34,437 nt of DNA. It comes from a virus. Shown here piece by piece: positions 1-8,238 of this stretch. Position numbers and translations under genes: made by a program. The notes under the pieces were generated by a model. That model searched no databases. It was not told the origin of the DNA and saw only the letters and a program-made list of their open reading frames with translations. Position 1 is the stretch's first letter, and every line of letters starts with the position of its first letter. The stretch spans positions 1 to 34,437 of the IMG/VR virus record IMGVR_UViG_3300036851_000363; one strand, 5' to 3'.

Positions 1-202
1 TGAGCCCTGCGTTCAGGATCTTCCGAGCAAGCCCGAATTGGTCAGACACGAGAACGGTTTCACCGTGGCGATTCTGCTTCCACTCGGTACGTGACACGTC
101 CTCGCGCTCTCTCCATGTGAGCGTGCGTAGGCGGAAGACGGTTCCGCTCTCGTCGTCCTTAAGTGTGTAGTCGAATTCGCCTAGCGCAGGTGCTACGGGC
201 AT
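1..202 (-). CDS. Putative tail assembly protein, 5' part only (runs off left edge)
   Basis: This partial ORF starts with ATG at 202 and stays open to the window edge (about 67 codons). It overlaps the last 10 nt of the gene before it. The visible N-terminus is a short beta-rich segment (FDYTLKD, GTVFRLRTLTWRER) ending in a charged stretch. Its position right after the tail tube and a small coiled-coil protein is where tail assembly chaperones (gpG/gpT type) usually sit before the tape measure gene. That role is inferred from position only; no family was recognised. The 3' end and any programmed frameshift lie outside the window. Confidence 0.6.
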   Translation of the reverse strand, partial: MPVAPALGEFDYTLKDDESGTVFRLRTLTWREREDVSRTEWKQNRHGETVLVSDQFGLARKILNAGL

Positions 203-408
203 TGAAGACCTGTTCTGAGGGCCTCTCGGTATGGCACAGAACGATTGAGCTTGTCAGCGACAAGAGTGCGGATTGTCTTGGCATGTCTCACAAGCATAGC
301 TTTCTCGTCTTCGACATTGATGATTTTTGTTCCAATAGCGATACGAATCTCTGCCACCTCTGCGCGCAGCTTCTTAACTTCAAGCGTGAGAGCTTCTACG
401 TCCGTCAT
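193..408 (-). CDS. Small coiled-coil protein after the tail tube gene
   Basis: 71 aa. The ATG overlaps the tail tube stop codon as ATGA, so it is probably translationally coupled to it. The N-terminal 25 residues (EALTLEVKKLRAEVAEIRIAIGTK) form a clear heptad-type amphipathic helix, suggesting a homo-oligomer or an assembly partner. No family was recognised. By location it belongs to the tail morphogenesis module. Confidence 0.7.
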   Translation of the reverse strand: MTDVEALTLEVKKLRAEVAEIRIAIGTKIINVEDEKAMLVRHAKTIRTLVADKLNRSVPYREALRTGLQCP

Positions 409-1589
409 CTGAAGTACACCTGGTAGTCCTGATCGACTAACACCGACCGATTCACAAAGAGCGTCAACCCCGCCGCTTGCCGTCCCGCTCTCACGCTCTC
501 AGAGTGCTCGCGGATCTGGCACTTCGTAGCCGCGATCTCGATCAGATTGGGCGTCGTCCCAACGATGGCGGAGAACGTGACCTCCGTGCCAGCGCCAAGA
601 AGCCCGTAATCGTCGAGGACGCTCGTCTTCTGGCGGAGTGGGTCAATCACGATTTTAGGCTCGCGCCTGGATATACGTGCCGCGATATAGCCGCTCGTCC
701 CGCCGCTCGTCGTCGGGTCGGGGTCAACCTCTATGACGTTTCCGAAGTCGAGCGAGATCGATGAGGGGATTCCTGCGATACCGTTAATCTGAACAACGGA
801 GTTGACGAACTTAGGCGCGCTTGAGGATTCGTAAGTGACACCCGTGAAGAAGGCGCCGGCACCAATAAAGTCCACAGGCCCTTGGAACTCAGCGGAAAAC
901 CTCATCGCGTCGAGCGCGGCCATGGTGATTTGGCCCGTGCCGGCGGCCCCGCGGAGTCGATAGAGCTGGTCCTCGTTGGCCGTACCCTGATCATTCTTTG
1001 CTGCTCGCTGGAGCGTCAGAGTCTTGAGGCCGCTCGAGCGCGGGCGGTACTTGACGGAGTGAGCCGTTGTCGTGCTCGAGGAAGTAGCGGATCCGGCGCC
1101 CACGGTGATCGTGTCGCCGCTTGCGATATCCCCACCGGAAGCCACGACGTAGCGGAGAACCCCAGCGCCGTTACGGTCCTGCTCGATCGTGCCAGTCTTC
1201 CCACCCGTCGCCGAGTAGGAGGCACCGGCAAGAAAGATGCCGCCCCCGCCTGTAATCGTGCCGATCGTTATCTGGCGGACTTGCTCCTCGATCAGCCCGC
1301 ACCCCTGAAGATAAGCGCCGATCTTTGGAGCCGTGCCGAGCACACCGCTCGTCTTACACTGAAATCCAACACCGATCGTTGCGAGCTTCCCCGCGACGAA
1401 GTCGGCTGCTTGCGCCAAGTCCTCCGCCACCTCGTCATTGGTGAAGCGCGGGTAATTCGTTCCGAACGTGAACTCGGAGCGGAATGGCTTGAGCGCCACG
1501 TCCGCCGCGGCGAGAGTCTCAGCCGTACCGGAGGTCGCCTCGAGCTTCGCGGCCAGTTGCTGGTTCTGTTCTAAGAAGTTGTCAGCCAT
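405..1589 (-). CDS. Major tail tube protein
   Basis: 394 aa. It probably polymerises into the tail tube through which DNA is ejected. The N-terminus (residues about 30-60, LKPFRSEFTFGTNYPRFTNDEVAEDL) and the Gly/Ser/Thr-rich beta body fit large tail tube proteins of siphoviruses. It follows the tail terminator-like gene and precedes small tail assembly genes, as expected. At about 390 residues it is longer than the 150-250 aa minimal tubes, so an extra surface domain is possible in the central Gly/Thr-rich region (about residues 115-180). The assignment rests on composition and gene order, not on a diagnostic motif. Confidence 0.75.
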   Translation of the reverse strand: MADNFLEQNQQLAAKLEATSGTAETLAAADVALKPFRSEFTFGTNYPRFTNDEVAEDLAQAADFVAGKLATIGVGFQCKTSGVLGTAPKIGAYLQGCGLIEEQVRQITIGTITGGGGIFLAGASYSATGGKTGTIEQDRNGAGVLRYVVASGGDIASGDTITVGAGSATSSSTTTAHSVKYRPRSSGLKTLTLQRAAKNDQGTANEDQLYRLRGAAGTGQITMAALDAMRFSAEFQGPVDFIGAGAFFTGVTYESSSAPKFVNSVVQINGIAGIPSSISLDFGNVIEVDPDPTTSGGTSGYIAARISRREPKIVIDPLRQKTSVLDDYGLLGAGTEVTFSAIVGTTPNLIEIAATKCQIREHSESVRAGRQAAGLTLFVNRSVLVDQDYQVYFR

Positions 1590-1595
1590 TGGCCA

Positions 1596-2066
1596 TTACC
1601 CCGAGGTCGGGTCTCCTATCTTTTCGTTATACGTAATAGAGAAACTTAGCTGCGGCCCAGGTAAGAGCACCTGCGACTCCGGATCTGTTATGTCCACGGT
1701 CCACTCGTGAAGGCGGCTGTTCCCGGTCCAGTCCGTAGCGAATAGAGCACGCACCATGTCCTGGATCGCCTTCCCTACGTCCTCGCAGTTCGTCTTGTCC
1801 GCGAGCTTGAAGAGAATCTGGAAAGTCTGCTGGCGCGCGAAAGTGGCTACGTCGTCACCCCCGGCGGGAGTGTTCGCGCCGCGGAGAATGATGATCTTCG
1901 GCGTATCGCCGATCGCGTTGACGGAAAGCTGCTCGCCGTCTTGCTCGAGGATCTGACGTTCCACGCCGACGAGCGTGTTCCCGTAGTTATAGGTGGAGTC
2001 GCCCTTGATCGTTTCGAGGCGGGTCTTGACTGCCTGGAAGAGAAGCTCCAGTTGAGAGGTAGCCAT
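1596..2066 (-). CDS. Tail terminator-like protein (gpU/Gp17 type)
   Basis: 156 aa. Proteins of this size and place cap the tail tube and join it to the head. The N-terminal helix (LELLFQAVKTRLETI) followed by a beta-rich body, with a conserved-looking stretch QQTFQILFKLADKTNCEDVGKAIQDMVRALFATD, resembles the minor tail U/terminator fold. The start codon overlaps the upstream stop by one base (TGATG). It sits between the tail completion protein and the tail tube, which fits the role. Confidence 0.7.
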   Translation of the reverse strand: MATSQLELLFQAVKTRLETIKGDSTYNYGNTLVGVERQILEQDGEQLSVNAIGDTPKIIILRGANTPAGGDDVATFARQQTFQILFKLADKTNCEDVGKAIQDMVRALFATDWTGNSRLHEWTVDITDPESQVLLPGPQLSFSITYNEKIGDPTSG

Positions 2067-2761
2067 CAGGCGGCCTCCCTCTGGCCGCCCGAGCCGGCCT
2101 TCCTTCGCGTCGCGGCGAGCGCGAAGCGGATCCCCTGGTTAAAGAGTTTGATCGCCGTGGGCCGGAACTCTTTCCAGAGCGCGAAGAAGCCGAGAATGGG
2201 CTTATTGACGACCTTCTTTTCCAGGTGAAAGAGAAATTTTAGCCCACCGCGCGTGCCACGTTTTTGAACAAGGAAGCGATTCTTGCCTTTCTTTCTCGAC
2301 TCTATGACAAACACGTCGAGAGATTTCACCCTCCGCCCCTTTTTGCGTAGGACCTCGCCCCTATTTCTCGCCCGAATAACGTCCCTTGTTTGCCGCAAGA
2401 GCCGTTTGGCGGTTTTCTGCTCCGCCTTGGAAAGTGAGGAGAATGGAACGGCAAGGGCGCCAGCCTTCGAGCGCGTCGTGCCTCCCCTCTCATGGAGGAG
2501 CGCCACCCCAGAGCGCGTGCCTATACTCACCCTTAAGCGATCGAGCTTCGTCCCCGTCACATCCACGCGGAACTGGCGCGGGAGTCCGCGATTCGTGGCG
2601 CGAACCCCCGGTGGCCCGCGCATGCGGCGCGCGCGGTGGAAGCCGAGATAGCGAAACCCGATCCGGTTCGCCACCCCCACCATGGCACGGTCAAGCTCCT
2701 GCGGCGCCGCCTTGAGGACTCGCAGAAGCCTTGCCGAATCGATCTTTACGTCGAGCGCCAT
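2066..2761 (-). CDS. Tail completion / neck protein (HK97 gp10 or gpZ-like)
   Basis: 231 aa, strongly basic (Arg/Lys-rich). Starts with ATG immediately after the TAG of the preceding gene. The N-terminus (VKIDSARLLRVLKAAPQELDRAMVGVANRIGFRYLGFH) is the helical opening common to HK97-gp10-type and gpZ-like minor tail proteins, which bind the tail end at the head-tail junction. Length is longer than typical gp10 (about 130 aa) and closer to gpZ (about 190 aa). Family call is by pattern and gene order. Confidence 0.7.
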   Translation of the reverse strand: MALDVKIDSARLLRVLKAAPQELDRAMVGVANRIGFRYLGFHRARRMRGPPGVRATNRGLPRQFRVDVTGTKLDRLRVSIGTRSGVALLHERGGTTRSKAGALAVPFSSLSKAEQKTAKRLLRQTRDVIRARNRGEVLRKKGRRVKSLDVFVIESRKKGKNRFLVQKRGTRGGLKFLFHLEKKVVNKPILGFFALWKEFRPTAIKLFNQGIRFALAATRRKAGSGGQREAA

Positions 2762-3094
2762 CTACTTGACACACCTGAGCTGATAGAGCCCGGAGCCTCT
2801 CGTGAGGACCTCGGACACCCGGTAGACTGGATTCGTTCCTCCCGCTGCGGGCTTGTCGGCCAAGAGCCTGAACTCGTCCTGGCCGATGGTTACTTTCACA
2901 ACGTCCGTTCGCGAAACCACGAGCTCGATCGTGTTCGCGAGCACCTGCCCAATTGCATCGACAGGGTTCCGCATGACCATGGCCTTTAGTGGGGACCATA
3001 GAGCCCGCCCGGCCGCGCGGTACTCTATGGCCTCACCGAGGGCATGGTTGGCGATGAATGTGGCGTTTGCTTTCTGGAGATCGGCGAAAGCCAC
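2762..3094 (-). CDS. Head-tail connector / stopper-like protein
   Basis: 110 aa with a GTG start at 3094. Mainly beta (VSRTDVVKVTIGQDEFRLLADKP, then VYRVSEVLTRGSGLYQLRCVK), the shape of small head-tail joining proteins such as lambda gpFII or HK97 gp9 stoppers. It lies after the capsid decoration genes and before the tail completion gene, exactly where a stopper is expected. There is no diagnostic motif, so moderate confidence. Confidence 0.65.
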   Translation of the reverse strand: MAFADLQKANATFIANHALGEAIEYRAAGRALWSPLKAMVMRNPVDAIGQVLANTIELVVSRTDVVKVTIGQDEFRLLADKPAAGGTNPVYRVSEVLTRGSGLYQLRCVK

Positions 3095-3104
3095 TGGCGC
3101 TCAC

Positions 3105-3407
3105 CTACTTGTGCTTGTGGGGCTCGTGCGAGTGATGCGCGGCTTTGGCTTCCTTCTCTGCTTTCTCCCTGGCCTCTCTGGCAGCGTCGTCGGCCGTCTT
3201 GTCCGCTTTCGCGAAGACCTCGTAGCACTTCGCCACGTCCTTCTCGAGGTGGCGCGCCGCTTCGAGCTCGCGCTTGGCACGCGAGAGAGCATCCGGGTCT
3301 TCATCCGGCGGGCCGGAGGCTTCTAGGTTGGCGTATACAGTCTCCGCCTGCCTAACAAGGACAGCGATGGCGCTTCCAACGGCATCGAGTTCCGGTTTTG
3401 CGTTCAT
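3105..3407 (-). CDS. Small helical, His/Lys-tailed head-region protein
   Basis: 100 aa. Preceded by a good ribosome binding site (AAAGGAC, 8 nt before ATG). Almost entirely helical and charged (LSRAKRELEAARHLEKDVAKCYEVFAKADKTADDAAREAREKAEKEAKAA), ending in a His-rich tail (HHSHEPHKHK). The tail could bind metal, but this is not shown. Located between decoration proteins and connector, the position of lambda gpFI-like packaging accessory proteins. Function unknown. Confidence 0.7.
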   Translation of the reverse strand: MNAKPELDAVGSAIAVLVRQAETVYANLEASGPPDEDPDALSRAKRELEAARHLEKDVAKCYEVFAKADKTADDAAREAREKAEKEAKAAHHSHEPHKHK

Positions 3408-3421
3408 GTGAGGTTGTCCTT

Positions 3422-3787
3422 TCAGACCATGTTGAGGTAAACGTCCGCCGTTGTGTCGCCGCTAAGCTTGGTTTTCGCCGCACGACCGGCCTTGTTGTGG
3501 GTTGACGCGGTTGTCGTGAGGCGATTGTTGCCGCTGTCGAAGTAGAGCACTGTGCCAGGATCGGCCGTATCCGTGCTCAGAGCCGCGTATCGCACAACGA
3601 CTCCACCAAGCAGGCATGAAACACCGTCCGCGCTGGATGCTGCATCCGCCGTCAGCAGCGCCACCGGCACCCCTGCCCCTGCGGTTAACGGAAACGAGAT
3701 CAGATCCCCGCTCAGCTTGGCCGAGGCAATGTTCTTCGTTGTCCCGTAAACCGGTGCTCCGAATTCCCGAACTACGTTCTTGGCCAT
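3422..3787 (-). CDS. Capsid decoration-like protein, DUF2190 family (copy 2)
   Basis: 121 aa. Opening MAKNVVREFGAPVYGTT, then SGDLISFPLTAG, VALLTADAA, GGVVVRYAALSTDTADPGTVLYFD and ending DTTADVYLNMV. This is the pattern of DUF2190 proteins, small beta-barrel head decoration or fibre-base proteins encoded beside capsid genes. It is a close paralogue of the gene just upstream and shares about three quarters of its residues by eye. A strong AAAGGAGCT ribosome binding site precedes the ATG. Confidence 0.85.
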   Translation of the reverse strand: MAKNVVREFGAPVYGTTKNIASAKLSGDLISFPLTAGAGVPVALLTADAASSADGVSCLLGGVVVRYAALSTDTADPGTVLYFDSGNNRLTTTASTHNKAGRAAKTKLSGDTTADVYLNMV

Positions 3788-3801
3788 GTCGTCCAGCTCC
3801 T

Positions 3802-4173
3802 TTATGGCATGTTGAGATAAACGTCGGCGGTCGTATCGCCGTTGAGTTTTGTCTTCGCCGCTCGCCCAGCCTTGTTGTGGGTGGATGTCCCGCTGTCCGT
3901 CGTCAGGCGGTTGTTCGTGACATCGAAGAAAAGAATTGTCCCAGGATCCGCCGTGTCCGTAGATAGCGCGGCGTACCTAACCACTACACCGCCCAGAATA
4001 CACTCAACATTGTCTTCGCTGGACGCGGCATCGGCCGTAAGCAGCGCCACAGGAACATTGAACCCAGCAGTGAGCGGGAAGGAGATCAGGTCTCCGCTCA
4101 ACTTCGCGGAGGCAATGTTCTTCGTCGTACCGTAGGCGGGCGCACCCGCCTCTCTGACTACATTTTTTGCCAT
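3802..4173 (-). CDS. Capsid decoration-like protein, DUF2190 family (copy 1)
   Basis: 123 aa. Same architecture as the adjacent downstream copy. It shares MAKNVVRE, TKNIASAKLSGDLISFPLTAG, LGGVVVRYAALSTDTADPGT and the AKTKL.GDTTADVYLNM ending. Differences cluster in surface-type loops (FNV versus AGV, SEDNVECI versus SADGVSCL, and a three-residue insertion before STHNKAG). It is preceded by AAAGGAGCT and by two hairpins that separate it from the capsid gene. Likely trimers on the capsid surface, inferred from the family. Confidence 0.85.
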   Translation of the reverse strand: MAKNVVREAGAPAYGTTKNIASAKLSGDLISFPLTAGFNVPVALLTADAASSEDNVECILGGVVVRYAALSTDTADPGTILFFDVTNNRLTTDSGTSTHNKAGRAAKTKLNGDTTADVYLNMP

Positions 4174-4205
4174 TCAGAAGCTCCTTTGGACACGGGAGGC
4201 CGTAT

Positions 4206-4253
4206 CCGGTTGTGAGCTCTCGAACCGGAGCCGGCTGCTAAGGGTCAGCCGGC
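4206..4253 (-). promoter_or_regulatory. Two adjacent hairpins between capsid and decoration genes
   Basis: In the 107-bp gap after the capsid gene there is a perfect 8-bp inverted repeat (GCCGGCTG/CAGCCGGC, 8-nt loop, 4230-4253). Two bases away is a 6-bp one (CCGGTT/AACCGG, 11-nt loop, 4206-4228). Neither is followed by a T-run on the minus strand. They therefore look like mRNA-stabilising or attenuating hairpins rather than a full terminator. They could set the ratio of capsid to decoration protein. Confidence 0.6.
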
Positions 4254-4280
4254 CCCAGCTCGGAGGCTCTCTCTTCACTG

Positions 4281-6428
4281 CTACGCGCCCTTGGTTCTTG
4301 CCCACCCACGGTGCTCGATGAACTTCACCCCAAAGTCGAGGAAGACCGCCCACTGAGTACCGAGGACGTTGTCACCTTGGATTGTCATCATGGTCGGCAT
4401 CTCGTTGCCGTTCAGGAACGCGACCTCGGCACCTTCCGTCACGTCCGGCGAGGCGACGAGGTACCAGGCCGTGCTTCCGTTCGTGGCAGCGTCAAGACGC
4501 GGTTCGACGATCAGCGTGAGCATGTTCGTGAACGGGTTCCGCGTGATGTCGTTCGACTTCGCCGGATCGGCAATCGAGCCCACCGTCTGGGCCGCTAGGA
4601 TCTCGAGCGCCGCTGGAACGAGAAGGAACCTCGGCTGTACATTGAGAATTGGCGCCGTCTCGCCGGTAGTCACGAGGCCCTTCTGGAGTCTCATGAGCTT
4701 CATGAGAGCTCCAAGCCCAGTCACCTCGGGTGTTCCCGTGGAAGCGATGTAGTTCGACCCGCTCGTGTGCGTTGTCGCAAAGAGAGCGACGGAGTCCTCG
4801 GCCATCGTAGGACCGACGCCGGAGGCGGAAATCAGCAGGTTGTAGAATGTGTCGGTGACGGTTCGCGCCGCCTGGTTTCCCATTCCGGTCGGGATGCGGT
4901 CGAACGCGGAGAGGTCATCATTGATGATCGCTTGGCGGCCGATGCCGAAGCGCTTCGTGTACGTGCCAATCGAGAAACTCTCATTTACGTCCACCGTGGA
5001 GCCTTCGGCCATGGGTACTAAATCTGGCGTTAAAACCAAATTCCCCATGTCGCCGAACTTGGGCCTGTTAAGCGGCTTGAAGTCGGCGGCGTTCCCGATC
5101 CTGACGAGTGGCCGCCACGTGCTCGGAGCTTCTTGGTACGCTGCGAGAAGCCGCTTGTTAGCCGCGTCCTTCAGAATCGCCGGAAAGTCGGAAGTCGAAT
5201 GCGAGAACGCACGCGACATGAGATCCTCGCGCGTGCCGCGATCGGAAAGACCGCAGGAGCGGAGAGTCGTCCGCATGAGATCGAAGAGCGAGTATCCGCA
5301 CACGTCGCGCGCCTGCTGATGCCTCGACTCCCAAGCTGAAGGAAGCTCACCCTTCTCCTGGCGAAGGCGGTTACAACGGAGGAGAAGACTGTCCGCCGCG
5401 GCGCGCCGGAACTTCGGCCTTGCGTCCTCTCCATACTCGATGCCGCTTGAGACCACAGGCGTCTGTGGCCGGTCGCGCTTGAGCTGCTCAAGGATTTCGC
5501 CTCTTGCCTGCTCGACAGTGTAATTCTCGCGAATCATGACTACGATCTGATCGCGGTACTGTGGCCACTGGCCGATCATCTCTGCCATTTCGGTGGCACG
5601 CTCGCGCTCGCGAGTCTCCGCCGCATGCGCAAGCCGCACACTTGATTCGGTCGGAGGCGGCGGGGGATTTGTCGGCTCATCACCATTTGGCTTCGGAGCC
5701 GGCTTCGGGTCCTCCGTCGCCATGCGTAGCATGAAGGCTTGCGCCTCTTCGTCGGTGGCGTTGGGGTCAAGCCCGCGCTTTACCAAGGCCTCTCTCAGCT
5801 TGGGATCCATCCTGAACTCCTTCACTTCTTTGGGCTCACGCCCGGTTGCGGTACGGTTCACTCCCACAGCGGCATCGGCCGGGATGGGCGTGAGCGAGAA
5901 TTCCAAAATTCGCCACTTAGTTGCCACGTCCATGGGACCCTTGAAGTTGCGCCCGCCTGGACTCGTCCACTCGTCTCCGTCATCGAGTTGACGCCAGCTT
6001 TCCACTCGGAAACCAACAGATGCCCCGCGCAAGCTGCCGCTACGAACCTTCTCGGCGATCCGCTGCGATTCGAGATCCTTGTCGAACACGATCGAGGCGC
6101 GGATCTTTCGCTCCTCTTCGTCAAGGCGAACGTTCTCAGGTCGCCCGACGATCTGGTCCGGGTCGTGGTTAAAGAGGATCGCGCCGACCTCGCGGAGCGG
6201 TTTGAAGTCAACCGCGCCCTTCTCGTGAAGAAGGATCTGAGGATTGCCGCTCCAGAAGCTACGAATCTTGTCGGTCTCTGATGAGATCGAGACCTCGATC
6301 CGGTCTTCCTTCATGTCATCGGCGCTGAGCGTGATCGTGCGCCGGATCATTTGATCCTCAGCGCGTTCCTTCGGGTCGGCTGTCGCCATCGAACGATTAA
6401 GCAACTTCTTCCTGAGTCGTTTCTTCAT
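4281..6428 (-). CDS. Prohead protease / major capsid protein fusion
   Basis: 715 aa. Residues about 40-200 form an HK97-type prohead serine protease (family S78): the LFNHD motif gives likely catalytic His88 and SLRGASVGF gives likely Ser137. A Pro-rich linker follows (around residue 250), then a helical scaffold-like region. The C-terminal ~330 residues match Mu gpT-like major capsid proteins (LVLTPDLVPMAEGSTVDVNESFSIGTYTKRFGIGRQAIINDDLSAFDR). Such one-gene fusions are known in tailed phages. The protease would cut itself and the scaffold away during maturation. The ATG at 6428 has a GAGGAG site and overlaps the portal gene by 32 nt. Confidence 0.93.
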   Translation of the reverse strand: MKKRLRKKLLNRSMATADPKERAEDQMIRRTITLSADDMKEDRIEVSISSETDKIRSFWSGNPQILLHEKGAVDFKPLREVGAILFNHDPDQIVGRPENVRLDEEERKIRASIVFDKDLESQRIAEKVRSGSLRGASVGFRVESWRQLDDGDEWTSPGGRNFKGPMDVATKWRILEFSLTPIPADAAVGVNRTATGREPKEVKEFRMDPKLREALVKRGLDPNATDEEAQAFMLRMATEDPKPAPKPNGDEPTNPPPPPTESSVRLAHAAETRERERATEMAEMIGQWPQYRDQIVVMIRENYTVEQARGEILEQLKRDRPQTPVVSSGIEYGEDARPKFRRAAADSLLLRCNRLRQEKGELPSAWESRHQQARDVCGYSLFDLMRTTLRSCGLSDRGTREDLMSRAFSHSTSDFPAILKDAANKRLLAAYQEAPSTWRPLVRIGNAADFKPLNRPKFGDMGNLVLTPDLVPMAEGSTVDVNESFSIGTYTKRFGIGRQAIINDDLSAFDRIPTGMGNQAARTVTDTFYNLLISASGVGPTMAEDSVALFATTHTSGSNYIASTGTPEVTGLGALMKLMRLQKGLVTTGETAPILNVQPRFLLVPAALEILAAQTVGSIADPAKSNDITRNPFTNMLTLIVEPRLDAATNGSTAWYLVASPDVTEGAEVAFLNGNEMPTMMTIQGDNVLGTQWAVFLDFGVKFIEHRGWARTKGA

Positions 6429-7929
6429 CGGGCTGCTCCTCTGGAGCCTCCACTGCTTTGGGTTCCGGCTTCGGCTGTGCTTTCGCTTCGGCCTTCGCGA
6501 CCATGTCGGGGAAGATTTCGAGCGTGAGCTTCTTCGCCGTGGCTTCCTTCTTGAACGCCTCGATATCCGTCAGCACCTGGAACCAATCGCGTCCGTGCTT
6601 AGCGGCCGCTTCCTGCGGCGTCATGAGGCCGGCCTTGATCGCCTCGATTTCTCCTGCCACGTCCTTCGAAGGATCGATCCAGTCCCAGCCGTCCGTAATC
6701 CAATCAGCCGCGCACATATCGAGGCGGCCGTAAGGAACGCGCCACATGCCCATGAGCGAGCCCATGCGGATGAACTCGGTCCAGATCGGACAGTTGAGCT
6801 GCCGGTTCAGGTCCTCTTGCTGAGGCTGCCAGTGCCGGCGGTCCTGGTTCTCGCCTTGGCGCGCCGAGAGGTACGTCACCTGCGACAGGTCGCGCGAGAT
6901 CAGCTCATACGCGGCATCCATGCCTCGCCCGCACTGGCGAAGCAGGATCTGCATGAGCTTGTCCACCTGCGCGGGCTGGACGGATGAGTTGACCCCCTTG
7001 ATGTCCTCCCCGGGATCGCCGTGGAAGATCATGCCGCCCTCGACGTAATCGAGGGTGTTCCCTTGCTCATCCGTCTGCGGGGCGTTCCCGTCAGGTGAAG
7101 GAAACTGGAGCCCCTGCTGACGCGTTATCATGAGCGCGAAGGCAGACGCCACGCGCTCTTTCGTGAGGACGAAGTCGAGGTACTGAGCGATCGCCTCGAA
7201 GGTACCCGCGCATGTGAGGAAGCGCGTCATGCCGCGTATCTGGCCAGGCTCGAGAGGGTCGAAGATGTGGAGGATTTGATCGGCGGGGTAGCGAACCGGG
7301 TTCGCCTCGACAAGCGCCTGGTCGCTCGCGTTTTCTGGATAGACCCAGTACGCAGCCGGCCGGCCATCCGCGCCGAACTCGATCCCCTGAACGACGTTCG
7401 GCGCCCGGCGGCGGAAGTTGTCGTTCGTCGCGAGCCGCTCGCTACGGATCAGTTCAAGGGACAGGGGAATCTCGCGGCCGTCATCCACCGTAACTTTCCG
7501 AACGAGGATCTCGCCCGAGACGAGCTTCTCCTGCTGCACCATTCGCTGTTTCGTGTAGTAGTTCTCGGCCTCGGCCCAGCGCTTCCAGGCCTCGTCCACG
7601 CGGTCGTTAAAGTCGGTGAGCGGCTCATAGAGGCGCGGCTTCATGACGCGCGATTGCGGGCGAATGCCGCAGCCGATCAGGTTCGCAACGATCGAGTTGA
7701 CCACCCCGCGCGCGTACGGGTTGTGGCGGTAGAGCTCACGCGCTTGAGAGCGGGTGATGGCCAGGTCCCGCTTGGCCTTCTGATTGATCGTCTCTTGCGC
7801 CTTGGCTCGCCAGCCGGAGGTGCGATCCGATGGGCCGGCAGGGAAAGAGCGCTTGATAAGCTCGAGGCGAGCGCGAGCCATTGCACGTTTCAGCGCCCAG
7901 GTGGGAGCTATGCGGGAGAGAAGGCTCAT
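6397..7929 (-). CDS. Portal protein, lambda (gpB) family
   Basis: 510 aa, the usual length for lambda-type portals. The N-terminus has the family pattern (WRAKAQETINQKAKRDLAITRSQARELYRHNPYARGVVNSIVANLIGCGIRP). The middle shows EKLVSGEILVRK, the region around DQILHIFDPLEPGQIRGMTRF, and the SARQGENQDRRHWQPQQEDL segment that ends the portal core. It forms the dodecameric DNA channel at one capsid vertex and docks the terminase. The Pro/Glu-rich C-terminus (about 480-510) is likely disordered. The ATG overlaps the stop of the gpW-like gene (ATGA). Confidence 0.95.
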   Translation of the reverse strand: MSLLSRIAPTWALKRAMARARLELIKRSFPAGPSDRTSGWRAKAQETINQKAKRDLAITRSQARELYRHNPYARGVVNSIVANLIGCGIRPQSRVMKPRLYEPLTDFNDRVDEAWKRWAEAENYYTKQRMVQQEKLVSGEILVRKVTVDDGREIPLSLELIRSERLATNDNFRRRAPNVVQGIEFGADGRPAAYWVYPENASDQALVEANPVRYPADQILHIFDPLEPGQIRGMTRFLTCAGTFEAIAQYLDFVLTKERVASAFALMITRQQGLQFPSPDGNAPQTDEQGNTLDYVEGGMIFHGDPGEDIKGVNSSVQPAQVDKLMQILLRQCGRGMDAAYELISRDLSQVTYLSARQGENQDRRHWQPQQEDLNRQLNCPIWTEFIRMGSLMGMWRVPYGRLDMCAADWITDGWDWIDPSKDVAGEIEAIKAGLMTPQEAAAKHGRDWFQVLTDIEAFKKEATAKKLTLEIFPDMVAKAEAKAQPKPEPKAVEAPEEQPDEETTQEEVA

Positions 7930-8153
7930 CCGCCTGGCCTCAAGTTCGCGAGGTGAAGGCGCGAGCCGCCGTTCGCCGCGATCGTCTCGTCAGACGCCTT
8001 CTTCTTCATGTCCGCCTCGAGCTTGAAGAGCGTCTCGAGCGAGCACATGGAGAGGCTCGTCCCACCGATCGAGTAGCTTTCGACCTCGCCCCCGTTCAGG
8101 CGCGCAGTGATAGCGGCTTGTATCTTCGCGAGGGTATCGGCATAGAAGCCCAT
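7926..8153 (-). CDS. Head completion protein, gpW-like
   Basis: 75 aa. Pattern: an N-terminal helix (ADTLAKIQAAITARLNGGE), a small beta hairpin (VESYSIGGTSLSMC), then a helix (SLETLFKLEADMKKKASDE). This matches gpW-like head-tail joining proteins, which bind the portal after packaging. It lies directly before the portal gene, the same place as W in lambda, and their reading frames overlap by 4 nt. Confidence 0.8.
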   Translation of the reverse strand: MGFYADTLAKIQAAITARLNGGEVESYSIGGTSLSMCSLETLFKLEADMKKKASDETIAANGGSRLHLANLRPGG

Positions 8154-8196
8154 GGCGCGAAGTGTTGCGCCTACAGAACCGCCCCGAAATAGCCTT

Positions 8197-8238
8197 AGTG
8201 CATTACTGCACTATTCTTGCAAAGTGCATTACTGCACT
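8197..8238. repeat. Two copies of a 16-bp dyad, 26 bp apart
   Basis: The sequence AGTGCATTACTGCACT occurs perfectly at 8197-8212 and 8223-8238. Each copy is itself an inverted repeat (AGTGCA/TGCACT, 4-nt centre). The start-to-start spacing is 26 bp. The pair fills most of the short gap between the zinc-ribbon gene and the gpW-like gene. The second copy contains the TAA stop of the zinc-ribbon gene. They could be twin operator sites for a dimeric regulator or two RNA hairpins. Confidence 0.85.
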
